A stretch of DNA of 36,151 nucleotides from Bacteroidales bacterium (lineage in GTDB: Bacteria; Bacteroidota; Bacteroidia; Bacteroidales; Bacteroidaceae). Both the position numbers and the translations under genes were made by a program. Below are positions 1-7,307 of the stretch, one piece after another (position 1 is the first letter of the stretch; every line of letters starts with the position of its first letter). The stretch is taken from positions 1 to 36,151 of the forward strand of contig SFIS01000036.1 in assembly GCA_004555245.1 (NCBI GenBank). The letters are read 5' to 3'. Below the pieces are notes generated by a model. It saw only the letters and a program-made list of their open reading frames with translations, was not told the DNA's origin and ran no database searches.

Positions 1-44
1 CTTTATGTCACATACTGATTATGCATCACTAATCAATACAATCA

Positions 45-96
45 TTATAAAAATAATTTTGCACACCTACTTATAAAAATAATTTTGCACACCTAC
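45..96. repeat. 26-bp direct tandem repeat, two copies
   Basis: Two identical adjacent copies occupy 45-70 and 71-96. Each contains ATAATTTTGCA, which includes the TAnnTTTG pattern of a Bacteroidetes -7 promoter element, so the duplication may double a promoter-like site. Confidence 0.9.
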
Positions 97-164
97 TTAA
101 GGTAATTCAAGAGTGTCGTAAGTTGAATAGTAAGCGATTTGACAGTTATTTCTATATCATTTTA

Positions 165-508
165 ACGACAACAGAGACAACAGAGACAACCCGTAGTAAT
201 TGCAGTCACCGTTTCCACCAAGTGACAAAACTACAACATGGACAACAGACTTTTGACAGTTGTCAAAAGCTTTCTTCTGCAAAAACAAATGTTGTCCCCG
301 TTATGTTATTCGCACATTGTCTATTATCAGCGGTGCTCATCAATTTCATAGTTTTCGCACATTGTTTATTTGAAAGCGGTGTTCATCAATTTCATAGTTT
401 TCGCACATTGTCTATTATCAGCGGTGCTCATCAATTTCATAGTGTCTCCTGTGACAAACGTTCTAACAATATATCCCACAATGTTGTCCCCGTTGTCTCT
501 GTTGTCGT
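165..508. repeat. 17-bp perfect inverted repeat bounding a 344-bp segment
   Basis: ACGACAACAGAGACAAC at 165-181 recurs as its exact reverse complement at 492-508, with partial similarity continuing on the outer sides. The enclosed segment holds a 20-bp dyad and three tandem repeats and encodes nothing recognisable. The arrangement resembles the terminal inverted repeats of a miniature transposable element, but I see no clear target-site duplication, so this remains a guess. Confidence 0.5.
309..442. repeat. 45/46-bp tandem repeat, three copies
   Basis: Units start at about 309, 354 and 400 and each begins TTCGCACATTGT and ends in CATCAATTTCATAG. The first and third are nearly identical, while the middle one has diverged in its centre. 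Confidence 0.85.
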
Positions 509-612
509 GAAAACCTTGTCATCTCGCCTACTTAAAGCATGTCGAAGACAAACGAATCCGGAATAAGGCAATATCGAAAATGCACATACTCATATTGCAG
601 AAACCCGCCAAA

Positions 613-697
613 TCGCTTATTGTAATAAGCGAAAAATTATCAAAACCGCTTATCATGATAAGCGATTTTGGTTAAATTTCGCTTATCAGAGTAAGCT
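613..697. promoter_or_regulatory. three palindromic operator-like sites, 33-bp spacing
   Basis: Three related dyads share the half-site CGCTTAT/ATAAGCG: 613-632 (9-bp arms, centre GT), 647-664 (CGCTTATCATGATAAGCG, perfectly palindromic) and 680-697 (shorter arms GCTTA/TAAGC). Their centres lie at 622.5, 655.5 and 688.5, exactly 33 bp apart, roughly three helical turns. The array ends just before the -33 element of the ATPase promoter. This looks like a cooperative repressor or activator binding array, but the regulator is unknown. Confidence 0.65.
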
Positions 698-710
698 TTT
701 TTCGATATTT

Positions 711-742
711 TTTGGTTTTCTCAGCAAGTTTTTATACTTTTG
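711..742 (+). promoter_or_regulatory. Bacteroidetes-type promoter of the ATPase gene
   Basis: TTTG at 711-714 and TACTTTTG (TAnnTTTG) at 735-742 are separated by 20 bp, matching the Bacteroides sigma-ABfr consensus. Transcription would begin near 749, so an apparent TTG start at 740 lies inside the promoter and cannot be used. Confidence 0.75.
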
Positions 743-769
743 CGCCATACAAACCGGAAACGTTTTTTT

Positions 770-1966
770 ATGGAAACACTGTTTAGAAAACACCAGATGT
801 ACATTTCCCAAGTGAAGATGGACATCGTAAGGGAGATTATCAATGACATCAATTGGTCAAGCCAACTTGTAGCGATCAAAGGCTCGCGTGGCGTGGGCAA
901 GACAACGCTCGTGCGCCAGTATATCCGCCAGACATACGGCACGACAGCAGGCAAGGCGCTGTATTGTGTTGTTGACAGCATGTATTTCACAACCAACACA
1001 CTCCTGCAGCTTGCCGAGCGGTTCGCTATGATGGGCGGGGAGCATCTGTTTCTCGACGAGGTTCACAAATATCCCAAATGGAGCGTAGAGATTAAGGAAA
1101 TCATTGACCTCTATCCTCATTTGAGGATAACATTCACCGGTTCGTCGCTCATACAGATATTGAATGCCGATGCAGACTTGTCGCGCCGTGTGCTTTCATA
1201 TACGATGGAGGGGCTGTCTTTCCGGGAGTTCATCCATTTCTATAAGGGTATCCAGCTTCCGAAGTGTTCTCTTGACGAGATATTGCGCAATGCTGACGCG
1301 ATTTGCGCCGAGGTCAATGCCAAATGCCATCCCGTCAAGATGTTTGAAGAGTATCTGAGGGTGGGCTACTATCCGTTCTATGATGGCGTGGAGACGGAAT
1401 ATTACAGCCGGATAGAGAATGTCGTCAATTTCATTATCGACCAGGAAATCACGGCCTTCTGCGGGGTTGACCCTGCTTTCACGCGCAAGCTGAAGGCTAT
1501 GCTGCTTTTCCTTGCAGACAATCTCCCGTACGAGGTGAACATATCAAAAATCGCTTCTTATCTTGAGATAAACAAGAATACGGTGTTGAATTATCTCAAT
1601 GCCATGAAGCGTGCCGAGCTGCTGAATCTTATATACACCGACAACAAGTCTGTGACAAAGATGCAGAAACCCGACAAAATCTTCATTCACAACACCAACA
1701 TCCTGCATGCCCTGTCAAGCCGACTTGTGACAGGGACTGTAAGGGAATGTTTCGTCGTCAACCAGCTGAGCCATGATCATGTAGTGGAATACTCAAAAGA
1801 TGAGGGTGATTTCAGGATTGACGGCAGAGTGATAATTGAGGTTGGGGGAGAAAAGAAGTCATTCGACCAGATTGCTGATGTTCCCGATTCGTATATCCTT
1901 GCCGATGGCATGGAATTTCCGGTGGGCAAGAAGCTGCCAATATGGATTGTCGGGATGAACTATTGA
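770..1966 (+). CDS. AAA+ ATP-binding protein, DUF4143-type
   Basis: This 398-residue protein belongs to the widespread prokaryotic AAA_14/DUF4143 ATPase family, whose cellular role is not established. The N-terminal half carries a Walker A motif GSRGVGKTT (about residues 39-47) and a Walker B stretch LFLDEVHKYPKW, followed by FTGSS, a sensor-1-like segment. The C-terminal part has a helix-turn-helix-like region (KIASYLEINKNTVLNYLNAM) and then the family's nuclease-like DUF4143 domain. I chose the ATG at 770 because an upstream in-frame TTG falls inside the promoter. The gene stands alone, with three phased palindromes just upstream and a terminator-like hairpin downstream. In Bacteroidetes such genes occur in many scattered copies and are often accessory. 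I am sure of the family but not of the function. Confidence 0.85.
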   Translation: METLFRKHQMYISQVKMDIVREIINDINWSSQLVAIKGSRGVGKTTLVRQYIRQTYGTTAGKALYCVVDSMYFTTNTLLQLAERFAMMGGEHLFLDEVHKYPKWSVEIKEIIDLYPHLRITFTGSSLIQILNADADLSRRVLSYTMEGLSFREFIHFYKGIQLPKCSLDEILRNADAICAEVNAKCHPVKMFEEYLRVGYYPFYDGVETEYYSRIENVVNFIIDQEITAFCGVDPAFTRKLKAMLLFLADNLPYEVNISKIASYLEINKNTVLNYLNAMKRAELLNLIYTDNKSVTKMQKPDKIFIHNTNILHALSSRLVTGTVRECFVVNQLSHDHVVEYSKDEGDFRIDGRVIIEVGGEKKSFDQIADVPDSYILADGMEFPVGKKLPIWIVGMNY

Positions 1967-2031
1967 TACGTCTTTCAGTAGAACAAGCTGCCATCTTACG
2001 CCCGTCACAGCTCATTCTCCGTCCTTCTATG

Positions 2032-2080
2032 CAACGGCGACAGCCCGGTCTTCAGTCAAGAAGCCGGGCTGTCGCCGTTG
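2032..2080. terminator. shared hairpin between convergent genes
   Basis: A perfect 17-bp GC-rich stem (2032-2048 with 2064-2080) encloses a 15-nt loop between the ends of the ATPase and the sensor kinase genes. Neither side has a strong U-tract, so it may act bidirectionally but imperfectly. Confidence 0.7.
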
Positions 2081-2116
2081 ATGTGGTTTGTGTTTGTGAG
2101 TGTCGGCTGTGATCTT

Positions 2117-5100
2117 CTAAGCCCTGTCGGGTATGGCGAGGACGAAGCGTGCGCCGTGTTCCACACCCTCGGTGTTGCCGGGATATGCAGTGTCGAGCCA
2201 CACGCTGCCTCCGAGTTTCGTGGCGATGTTGTGGCAGATGTTCAGTCCGAGGCCGGTGCCCTGCACAAAGTCGTTGAGCTTGACGAAGCGTTCGAAGATT
2301 TTCTCCGCCTCTTCTGGCGGGATGCCCGTGCCGGTGTCGCTGACGATGTATTGTATCGTGGCGGTGCCGTCAGTGGCGGTGTCGCATGCGACGCTGACGG
2401 TGATGCTGCCGGCAGAGGTGTGCTTGATGGCGTTGGTGAGGAAGTTGATGAGCACCTGCTGTATGCGCTTGCTGTCGGTGCGCACCTTGTAGTGGTCTGG
2501 AAGTGCGGAGCGGAACTGCATGTCGATGGCGGCAGGCACACGATATTTCACCGCTGCCATTGCCATGCGTGCCTGGCGGTTGACGGGGCAGGTCTTTATC
2601 TTCAGGTGGTATTCGCCTTTCTCTATGTCTCCGATGTTTATGATATCGTCGAGCAGCATCGAGAGCAGGCGTATGTTGTTGTCGATGTATGTGGCGAACT
2701 CTTGCCGCTCGTTGTCGTCGAAGGTGTCGGCGGGCAGGGAGAGCAGTTGCGAGAAGCCCGTGATGGCATTGAGCGGGGTGCGTATCTCGTGCGACATGTT
2801 CTGTATGAACTGGTTTTTCATCTTCATCGCGTGCATCGCCTCGATGCTTGCGTTGTGCAGCTCGCGTGTGATGCGCATCAGCTCGCGAGCCTCTTTCCGG
2901 TTTCTGAGGATGAGCGTGATGATGACTGCGATGCTGGCGACGAGAGCCAGGACGGTGATGCCCATCACGCGGATGGAGAAGACTGCCTCGTTCCGGCGGT
3001 TGTTGAGCGTCTCGTTGTGTATGGCGAGTTTCTGTCTCTCTATCTCCAGATGGCTCTGCTCCAGTTTCGCCTTGTTCACTCGCAGCTGCTGCATACGTGC
3101 GCGGTTGGACATCTCGAGGCGCTGCCGCTCGGCCTCGTGTGTGGCGTTGCGGGCTTCGAGGCGTTGCCGTTCGATGTCGAGCTGCTGCTGTCGTATGAGC
3201 ATCGCGTTGGTCTCGCGCTGTCTTCTCATGATGGTCTGGCGCAGAGAGTCGTTGCCGAGGTATCGGTCTATCCATATCCTGTCGAGGCTGTCGATGCCGC
3301 GGTTTCTGTAACGGTTGTCGGTCATGATAGAGTCGCGGTAGGTGAGGGCGAGCCAGTGGTCGCGGTTGAAGCGTGCTATGAGATAGTTCAGAGCGTGCCG
3401 GGTGTAGTTGTCGCTTACTCCGTTGACGATGTGCCGCGCGTTCGCCATGTCGCCGCTGAATATGCCGTCCATAGCGGCTACGAGCGTCGCAATCTTCTTC
3501 GTGGTGGTCGGAATGATGCGGGGCGACTGCAGGCGGCTGTCTTTCAGCGTGTCCAGGCATGCCGCCTTGTAGAGGCTGTGGTATGCACTGAATGCCGTGG
3601 AATCTCTGCGTATGCCGTTGTAGGCTGCCAGACGGAGATAAACCTCGCACTTCTCCCGCGACGTGACGGCATGATGCATCGCCGAATCGAGGTATGCGGC
3701 GAGCATTGTGTCGCGACCGTTATATGATGCGGTGTAGTCGAACAGCGAGCAGAAGAGCATGGTGGGGTTGTCCGGCTGCTGCCGCATCCTGTTAGCCTCG
3801 ATGGTTTTCTTGATGTTGAGGGCTGCTGCGGAGATGTCGTTGCGTTGTGTGAAGAGTTTCGTGAAAAGGGGGTAGATGCGGTATCGCAGCTCTATGTTCT
3901 TTCTCTCGTGCGCCTCGCGGTTGAGCTGGCGCGCCAGGCTCAGTGCCTCAAGGGTGAGGTCGCGGCTGATGAGGCTGTCGATATGGCCGAGTGTGTGCTG
4001 GTGGATGGGGTCGATGGCGGCATACTGCCGTGGGCCGGGCATCGCTGCCAGGCCGACCATGACGAGCGGAATGATGAGGCGGAGAAGGTTCATCTCCCGC
4101 AGACGGCGGCGCAGACTCTCCTCGCCGTCCTGTATGTCCGTCGTCTCGATGTCGTTGATGGAGATGTTCTGCGGCGATTTCAGAAGGCGGTCGATGTATT
4201 TCGTCAGCTTCAGCGAATCGTTCTGTATCAACATCCCGTACTCCTCCCTCTCTTCGTCGCTCAGCGCGTCTTTAGGCTGTGCGAGGAGCTGTGCGAATCC
4301 CGAGACGTTGTTCAGAGGCGTGCGCACCTCGTATGACATGCTGCGTATGAAGGCATCCTTCTCTTTCGACGCCTGTATGGCTGTGTCGCGCAGCTCAGCC
4401 TCCTTCTCCCTGATGCGTTCGATGTGGCGTGCCCTCTTGCGCAACACCTGTGCCCTGACGGCTGCGACGGCGAGGATGATGATGAAAATGACGATGCCGA
4501 TGCCGAGCAGCATCTGGCGCTCCGTGTTGCGCTTCTGCTCGGCGGCGAGGCTTTGGTTGCGCCTGATGTTCTGCTGGTGTCTTATCTCAAGTTGACGCCG
4601 GTGCAGGTTGGCGTTGGTGAGATAGAGCTGTGTCTTGTATGCCTGCCGCTCCTGCTCGAGGCGCATGGTCTCTATCTGCTGAAGCCGAACTGCCTGCTGA
4701 AGCCGCTGCCGCTCTATCTGGGCCTTGCCTTCGGCGATGGCTGCCGCCTGATAGTCCATCTCTTCCTGAACCGCCTTGGCGGCGAGCATACGGTTGCTTA
4801 TCATCGAGTTGAACTCGAGGAGGAGGGCGTTGTTTGAACGCAGAAGCATCGAGGCATACTGCATGTTAAGGCTGTCGGCATACAGCAATGCCAGTTGCGG
4901 GTTGTAGGGTGGGGCAAAGCGCGCGATGTTGTAAATGGCCTCGTGTCGCTCTGCCGGACTGGCAATCTTTTTCCTCTCTTCAATACATCCCCCGATGTCT
5001 TTACGGAACAATGGCTCGTACGACACCACACGATGGTAGATATTGTCATACTCACGCTTCAGGGCGGGCGTGGCATAATGGTCGAGGTAGGGAAGGAGAG

Positions 5101-5650
5101 CCCTGTAGCCTGCCGTGTCGCGGCGCCGCGCACTCTGGTATGCGGCGAAGAGCACAGAGACGAAAGTGTCGGCGCGGTTGCACGCTGAATTGAACGCAAG
5201 TCTCAGCAGACTGTCGGCTGAAGGGTGGAAAACTTTGCCAAAGGGAATCTTCTGCTGGTAGAGCGTGATGTAGAGCTGTGTCAGCGTAGGCCTCTTGTCG
5301 TCTTTGCTGCCGTATTCAAGGGCTTTGTTGATGTTCTCTATCACCTGAAGCGTGTCGCCGCGAACCTGATAGATGTCTGCCAGCGCGATGAAGGCGCGGA
5401 AACGACCGTAGTTGTCGTCGGCCTTCTCGGATTCTTCGTACATCCTGCTTGCTATGCCAAGGGCGATGTGGGGCTTGTTGCTCTTCAGCATGATGTTGAT
5501 GCTGTCGGCATAGAGGTCGTAGATGCTGTCGCAGCCTTCTGACTGCAGGGCGATAGACGAAACACTGCACAGGGACCGGCCGGCACGATGGCTGTGCCAG
5601 GGAAGCATGAGGAGCATGAAAAGTATGAAGAGCAGAAGGAGCTTTTTCAT
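2117..5650 (-). CDS. tandem double sensor histidine kinase, first HisKA degenerate
   Basis: The 1177-residue product consists of two consecutive sensor-kinase units in one uninterrupted frame. Unit 1 has a signal peptide (1-23), a helical TPR-like periplasmic sensor, a long Arg/Gln-rich coiled coil (about 295-375), a membrane segment (381-400) and a HisKA-like helix (about 430-490). Unit 2 begins with a membrane or signal-like segment (520-540), then a second sensor, coiled coil (800-885), membrane segment (890-916), a canonical HisKA (His954 in NMSHEIRTPL) and a full HATPase_c domain with N box (around N1073), DTGTGIP and GTGLGL. In unit 1 the phospho-acceptor position is Tyr440 (SMSYEVRTPL; codon TAC) and no ATPase domain follows. 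Only unit 2 should autophosphorylate. The four membrane segments give a consistent topology with both sensors outside. No response regulator is nearby. A fusion of two adjacent paralogous genes is the likely origin; Met520 looks like the old start. Confidence 0.85.
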   Translation of the reverse strand: MKKLLLLFILFMLLMLPWHSHRAGRSLCSVSSIALQSEGCDSIYDLYADSINIMLKSNKPHIALGIASRMYEESEKADDNYGRFRAFIALADIYQVRGDTLQVIENINKALEYGSKDDKRPTLTQLYITLYQQKIPFGKVFHPSADSLLRLAFNSACNRADTFVSVLFAAYQSARRRDTAGYRALLPYLDHYATPALKREYDNIYHRVVSYEPLFRKDIGGCIEERKKIASPAERHEAIYNIARFAPPYNPQLALLYADSLNMQYASMLLRSNNALLLEFNSMISNRMLAAKAVQEEMDYQAAAIAEGKAQIERQRLQQAVRLQQIETMRLEQERQAYKTQLYLTNANLHRRQLEIRHQQNIRRNQSLAAEQKRNTERQMLLGIGIVIFIIILAVAAVRAQVLRKRARHIERIREKEAELRDTAIQASKEKDAFIRSMSYEVRTPLNNVSGFAQLLAQPKDALSDEEREEYGMLIQNDSLKLTKYIDRLLKSPQNISINDIETTDIQDGEESLRRRLREMNLLRLIIPLVMVGLAAMPGPRQYAAIDPIHQHTLGHIDSLISRDLTLEALSLARQLNREAHERKNIELRYRIYPLFTKLFTQRNDISAAALNIKKTIEANRMRQQPDNPTMLFCSLFDYTASYNGRDTMLAAYLDSAMHHAVTSREKCEVYLRLAAYNGIRRDSTAFSAYHSLYKAACLDTLKDSRLQSPRIIPTTTKKIATLVAAMDGIFSGDMANARHIVNGVSDNYTRHALNYLIARFNRDHWLALTYRDSIMTDNRYRNRGIDSLDRIWIDRYLGNDSLRQTIMRRQRETNAMLIRQQQLDIERQRLEARNATHEAERQRLEMSNRARMQQLRVNKAKLEQSHLEIERQKLAIHNETLNNRRNEAVFSIRVMGITVLALVASIAVIITLILRNRKEARELMRITRELHNASIEAMHAMKMKNQFIQNMSHEIRTPLNAITGFSQLLSLPADTFDDNERQEFATYIDNNIRLLSMLLDDIINIGDIEKGEYHLKIKTCPVNRQARMAMAAVKYRVPAAIDMQFRSALPDHYKVRTDSKRIQQVLINFLTNAIKHTSAGSITVSVACDTATDGTATIQYIVSDTGTGIPPEEAEKIFERFVKLNDFVQGTGLGLNICHNIATKLGGSVWLDTAYPGNTEGVEHGARFVLAIPDRA

Positions 5651-5703
5651 AGGATGGAGGATTCTGTATGCAATGCGCCATGAGGCGATGGGGTTTCGGA
5701 ATA

Positions 5704-5711
5704 CAAATTTA
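5704..5711 (-). promoter_or_regulatory. -7 element of the sensor kinase gene
   Basis: On the minus strand TAAATTTG (TAnnTTTG) lies 53 bp upstream of the kinase start codon, predicting a short 5' leader of about 47 nt. The -33 region is only a weak match. Confidence 0.55.
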
Positions 5712-5864
5712 CGTATTTTTTTTCATACCACCTAATTTTCTTGCAAGAAAGTTGGAAAAGCGTAGTGGGCTTAGTGTCAGACTGTTCTGATGAAGGGACA
5801 GGGACGGCGCAGGATTTTCCCCCGAACCTGTAGGAAAACTCCCCTTGAGACATAGGAGAAATAA

Positions 5865-5896
5865 TTTCCGCAGAAATGAGAAAAGCCTTAACTTTG
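5865..5896 (+). promoter_or_regulatory. promoter of the small secreted protein gene
   Basis: TAACTTTG (5889-5896) matches TAnnTTTG and sits 20 bp after TTTC (5865-5868), one base off the TTTG consensus. The transcript would carry a leader of about 100 nt. Confidence 0.6.
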
Positions 5897-5931
5897 CACT
5901 TGAAAAATAAAGACAATGTTTAACCCCGGAC

Positions 5932-5976
5932 GGCGGGACCTGGCTTATATACCTTATTATATATATAGCCTCCGCC
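5932..5976 (+). other. predicted leader hairpin
   Basis: GGCGG (5932-5936) can pair with CCGCC (5972-5976), and inside it GGCTTATATA can pair with TATATAGCC. This gives an imperfect hairpin in the 5' leader of the next gene. It could influence mRNA stability or translation, but nothing in the sequence identifies a known riboswitch. Confidence 0.35.
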
Positions 5977-6006
5977 TTCCGATAAAGAAAAGAAAGGACA
6001 ACAACT

Positions 6007-6360
6007 ATGAAGACAATGAAGACTATCGGCATGATGATTATCGGCATGACATTCATCGGCACCACAACAATGTTCGGCAAGACAAACGTCACTGTCAGCA
6101 CCTCAAGCCTTAATGGCGTGCGCACCGAGGTACGCGTCACAGGACACAACGACCGCCATGTCTCTCACGGCACAACATGCTGCAGCCACCGTCACGACTG
6201 CCGTCCGGGCACCTTCGATATGCGCCGCCACATGCTCGAAGGCAACCACAGATACAACCGCTACAACATCTGTGTCGTATGCGACAAGTCGAAGAAGGAA
6301 ATCAGACGCTACGAGCGCGAGATGAGGCACAACTGCCGCAGAAGCCACTACGGCAGATAA
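6007..6360 (+). CDS. small secreted His/Cys-rich protein
   Basis: A 117-residue protein with an N-terminal signal peptide (about 1-24, cleavage near FGKT) is preceded by a good promoter and an A-rich translation start. The mature part is basic and unusually rich in His and Cys, with clusters HVSHGTTCCSHRHDC and CVVC that could bind a metal ion or form disulfides in the periplasm. The C-terminus is strongly Arg-rich (KKEIRRYEREMRHNCRRS). I do not recognise the family. It is transcribed alone, divergent from the sensor kinase, so it could be a target or modulator of that system, but this is only positional inference. A cationic or nucleic-acid-binding secreted protein is an alternative. Confidence 0.6.
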   Translation: MKTMKTIGMMIIGMTFIGTTTMFGKTNVTVSTSSLNGVRTEVRVTGHNDRHVSHGTTCCSHRHDCRPGTFDMRRHMLEGNHRYNRYNICVVCDKSKKEIRRYEREMRHNCRRSHYGR

Positions 6361-6448
6361 GGGTATAAAGATTCAGTTTTCAGGTTAGCGAGAATTAGTT
6401 ATTAGTAAAACCGTATCGTTTTTTTTAGAATTCCTCGTTTTTACTTTT

Positions 6449-6483
6449 GGGGAGTCCCGACAGCCCGTCTGCCGAGGCTCCCC
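6449..6483 (+). terminator. possible GC-rich terminator hairpin
   Basis: GGGGAG (6449-6454) pairs with CTCCCC (6478-6483) around an inner CAG/CTG stem, about 90 bp after the small secreted gene. No U-tract follows, so it is a weak candidate. Confidence 0.35.
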
Positions 6484-6520
6484 GCCCCTTTACATGCCGT
6501 CCGCCCCGCCTCTTCCCGTA

Positions 6521-6541
6521 TTCTTCGACCAGGTCGAAGAA
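6521..6541. promoter_or_regulatory. 21-bp dyad upstream of argR
   Basis: TTCTTCGACC and GGTCGAAGAA are perfect 10-bp arms around a single central A. It ends 95 bp before the -33 element of the argR promoter. There is no U-tract on either strand, so a protein-binding site is more likely than a terminator. Confidence 0.45.
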
Positions 6542-6636
6542 CAACACACACTGCGCCTTCTTTCTTGAATACATATACGCATAATATGCCGTATCTCACT
6601 TTTTTCTCGCCGCTATGTAAAAAAGTGCTCCAATAA

Positions 6637-6668
6637 TTTGGTAGTTTGCATAAATATGAGTAATTTTG
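6637..6668 (+). promoter_or_regulatory. argR promoter
   Basis: TTTG (6637-6640) and TAATTTTG (6661-6668) are spaced by exactly 20 bp, a full match to the Bacteroidetes consensus. Transcription should begin near 6676, about 42 nt before the argR start codon. Confidence 0.8.
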
Positions 6669-6679
6669 CAGGCGGAAAA

Positions 6680-6713
6680 TGAATAAAGATGTTGCACTCT
6701 GAATAAATATACA
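6680..6713 (+). promoter_or_regulatory. candidate ARG-box pair (ArgR autoregulation)
   Basis: TGAATAAATATACA at 6700-6713 differs at one defined base from the E. coli ARG-box core TGAATnnnnATTCA, and a weaker copy TGAATAAAGATGTT lies at 6680-6693. Their centres are 20 bp apart, close to the roughly 21 bp spacing of paired ARG boxes. A third partial site, TGCATAAATATGAG (6647-6660), overlaps the promoter spacer. The position between promoter and start codon suits repression by ArgR itself. Confidence 0.45.
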
Positions 6714-6717
6714 TCTG

Positions 6718-7194
6718 ATGGCACAAAAGAACGATAGGCTCGAAACGTTGCGCATGCTGTTCTCGTCACAAGAGCTGTGTTCGCAAGACGATGTGCTCAA
6801 AGCCCTCAGAAAAGAGGGCTTCCATGTCACACAGGCCACGCTCTCACGTGACATGAAACAGCTGAAAGTGGCGAAAGCCGCTATGGCTAACGGAAAATAC
6901 ATCTATGTCCTGCCTACCGAAACGATGTATAAAAGAGTGCAGAAACCGATGACCGCAAGGGAGATGCTGCTTACGTCCGGATTCATGTCCATCTCGTTTT
7001 CAGGTAACATGGGCGTGATCAAGACAAGGCCCGGATATGCGTCAAGCATAGCATACAACATCGACAATGCCCGCATCGACACTATTCTCGGCACCATTGC
7101 AGGAGACGACACCATATTCATCGTCATCGACGAAAAGGCTACTGCAGAAGAAGTGAAAAGCTCACTCGTATATGTCATTCCGGACATAAAGTGA
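6718..7194 (+). CDS. argR: arginine repressor ArgR
   Basis: This 158-residue protein has the two-domain plan of ArgR. The N-terminal winged helix (about 1-75) ends with the recognition helix in VTQATLSRDMKQLKV. The C-terminal oligomerisation and arginine-binding domain includes VIKTRPGYASSIAYNID and ILGTIAGDDTIFIV, the latter containing the GTIAGDDT arginine-binding motif. Hexameric ArgR with arginine bound represses arginine biosynthesis genes. The gene heads the arginine/proline cluster and has its own strong promoter with ARG-box-like sites in its leader. The length is normal and the start is the first ATG after the promoter. Confidence 0.95.
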   Translation: MAQKNDRLETLRMLFSSQELCSQDDVLKALRKEGFHVTQATLSRDMKQLKVAKAAMANGKYIYVLPTETMYKRVQKPMTAREMLLTSGFMSISFSGNMGVIKTRPGYASSIAYNIDNARIDTILGTIAGDDTIFIVIDEKATAEEVKSSLVYVIPDIK

Positions 7195-7307
7195 GACGCA
7201 TACTTCAGGACAAATCTCCGGAATGCTTGGGTAATCGCGGAGAACAGCAGACCTGAACGATTTAAATTATATCGCAGACATCCTTATACGACTGTCATAC
7301 ACTAAAA

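Larger units (their letters stand above)
1..612. other. repeat-rich non-coding region
   Basis: No convincing gene is seen here. An open frame covers 123-566 on the plus strand, but it starts without a recognisable promoter or ribosome binding site, its predicted product is low-complexity, and half of it is simply the translation of the 45-bp tandem repeats. The stretch instead holds a 26-bp tandem duplication (45-96), three 45/46-bp tandem repeats (309-442), a 20-bp dyad at 250-269 (arms CTTTTGACA and TGTCAAAAG) and a 17-bp perfect inverted repeat at 165-181 and 492-508. It may be the remnant of a small non-autonomous mobile element or a structured regulatory region. Confidence 0.6.

Noticed and set aside
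123..566. 147-codon open frame at the window start
   Set aside because: No promoter or ribosome binding site, low-complexity product, and much of it is translated tandem repeat.
613..697. CRISPR-like array upstream of the ATPase
   Set aside because: The repeats are short palindromes with spacers of only about 15 bp and no cas genes; operator sites fit better.
2078..3727. 549-codon open frame antisense to the sensor kinase
   Set aside because: It is a shadow of the kinase gene: the kinase frame has complete recognisable domains, while this product has none.
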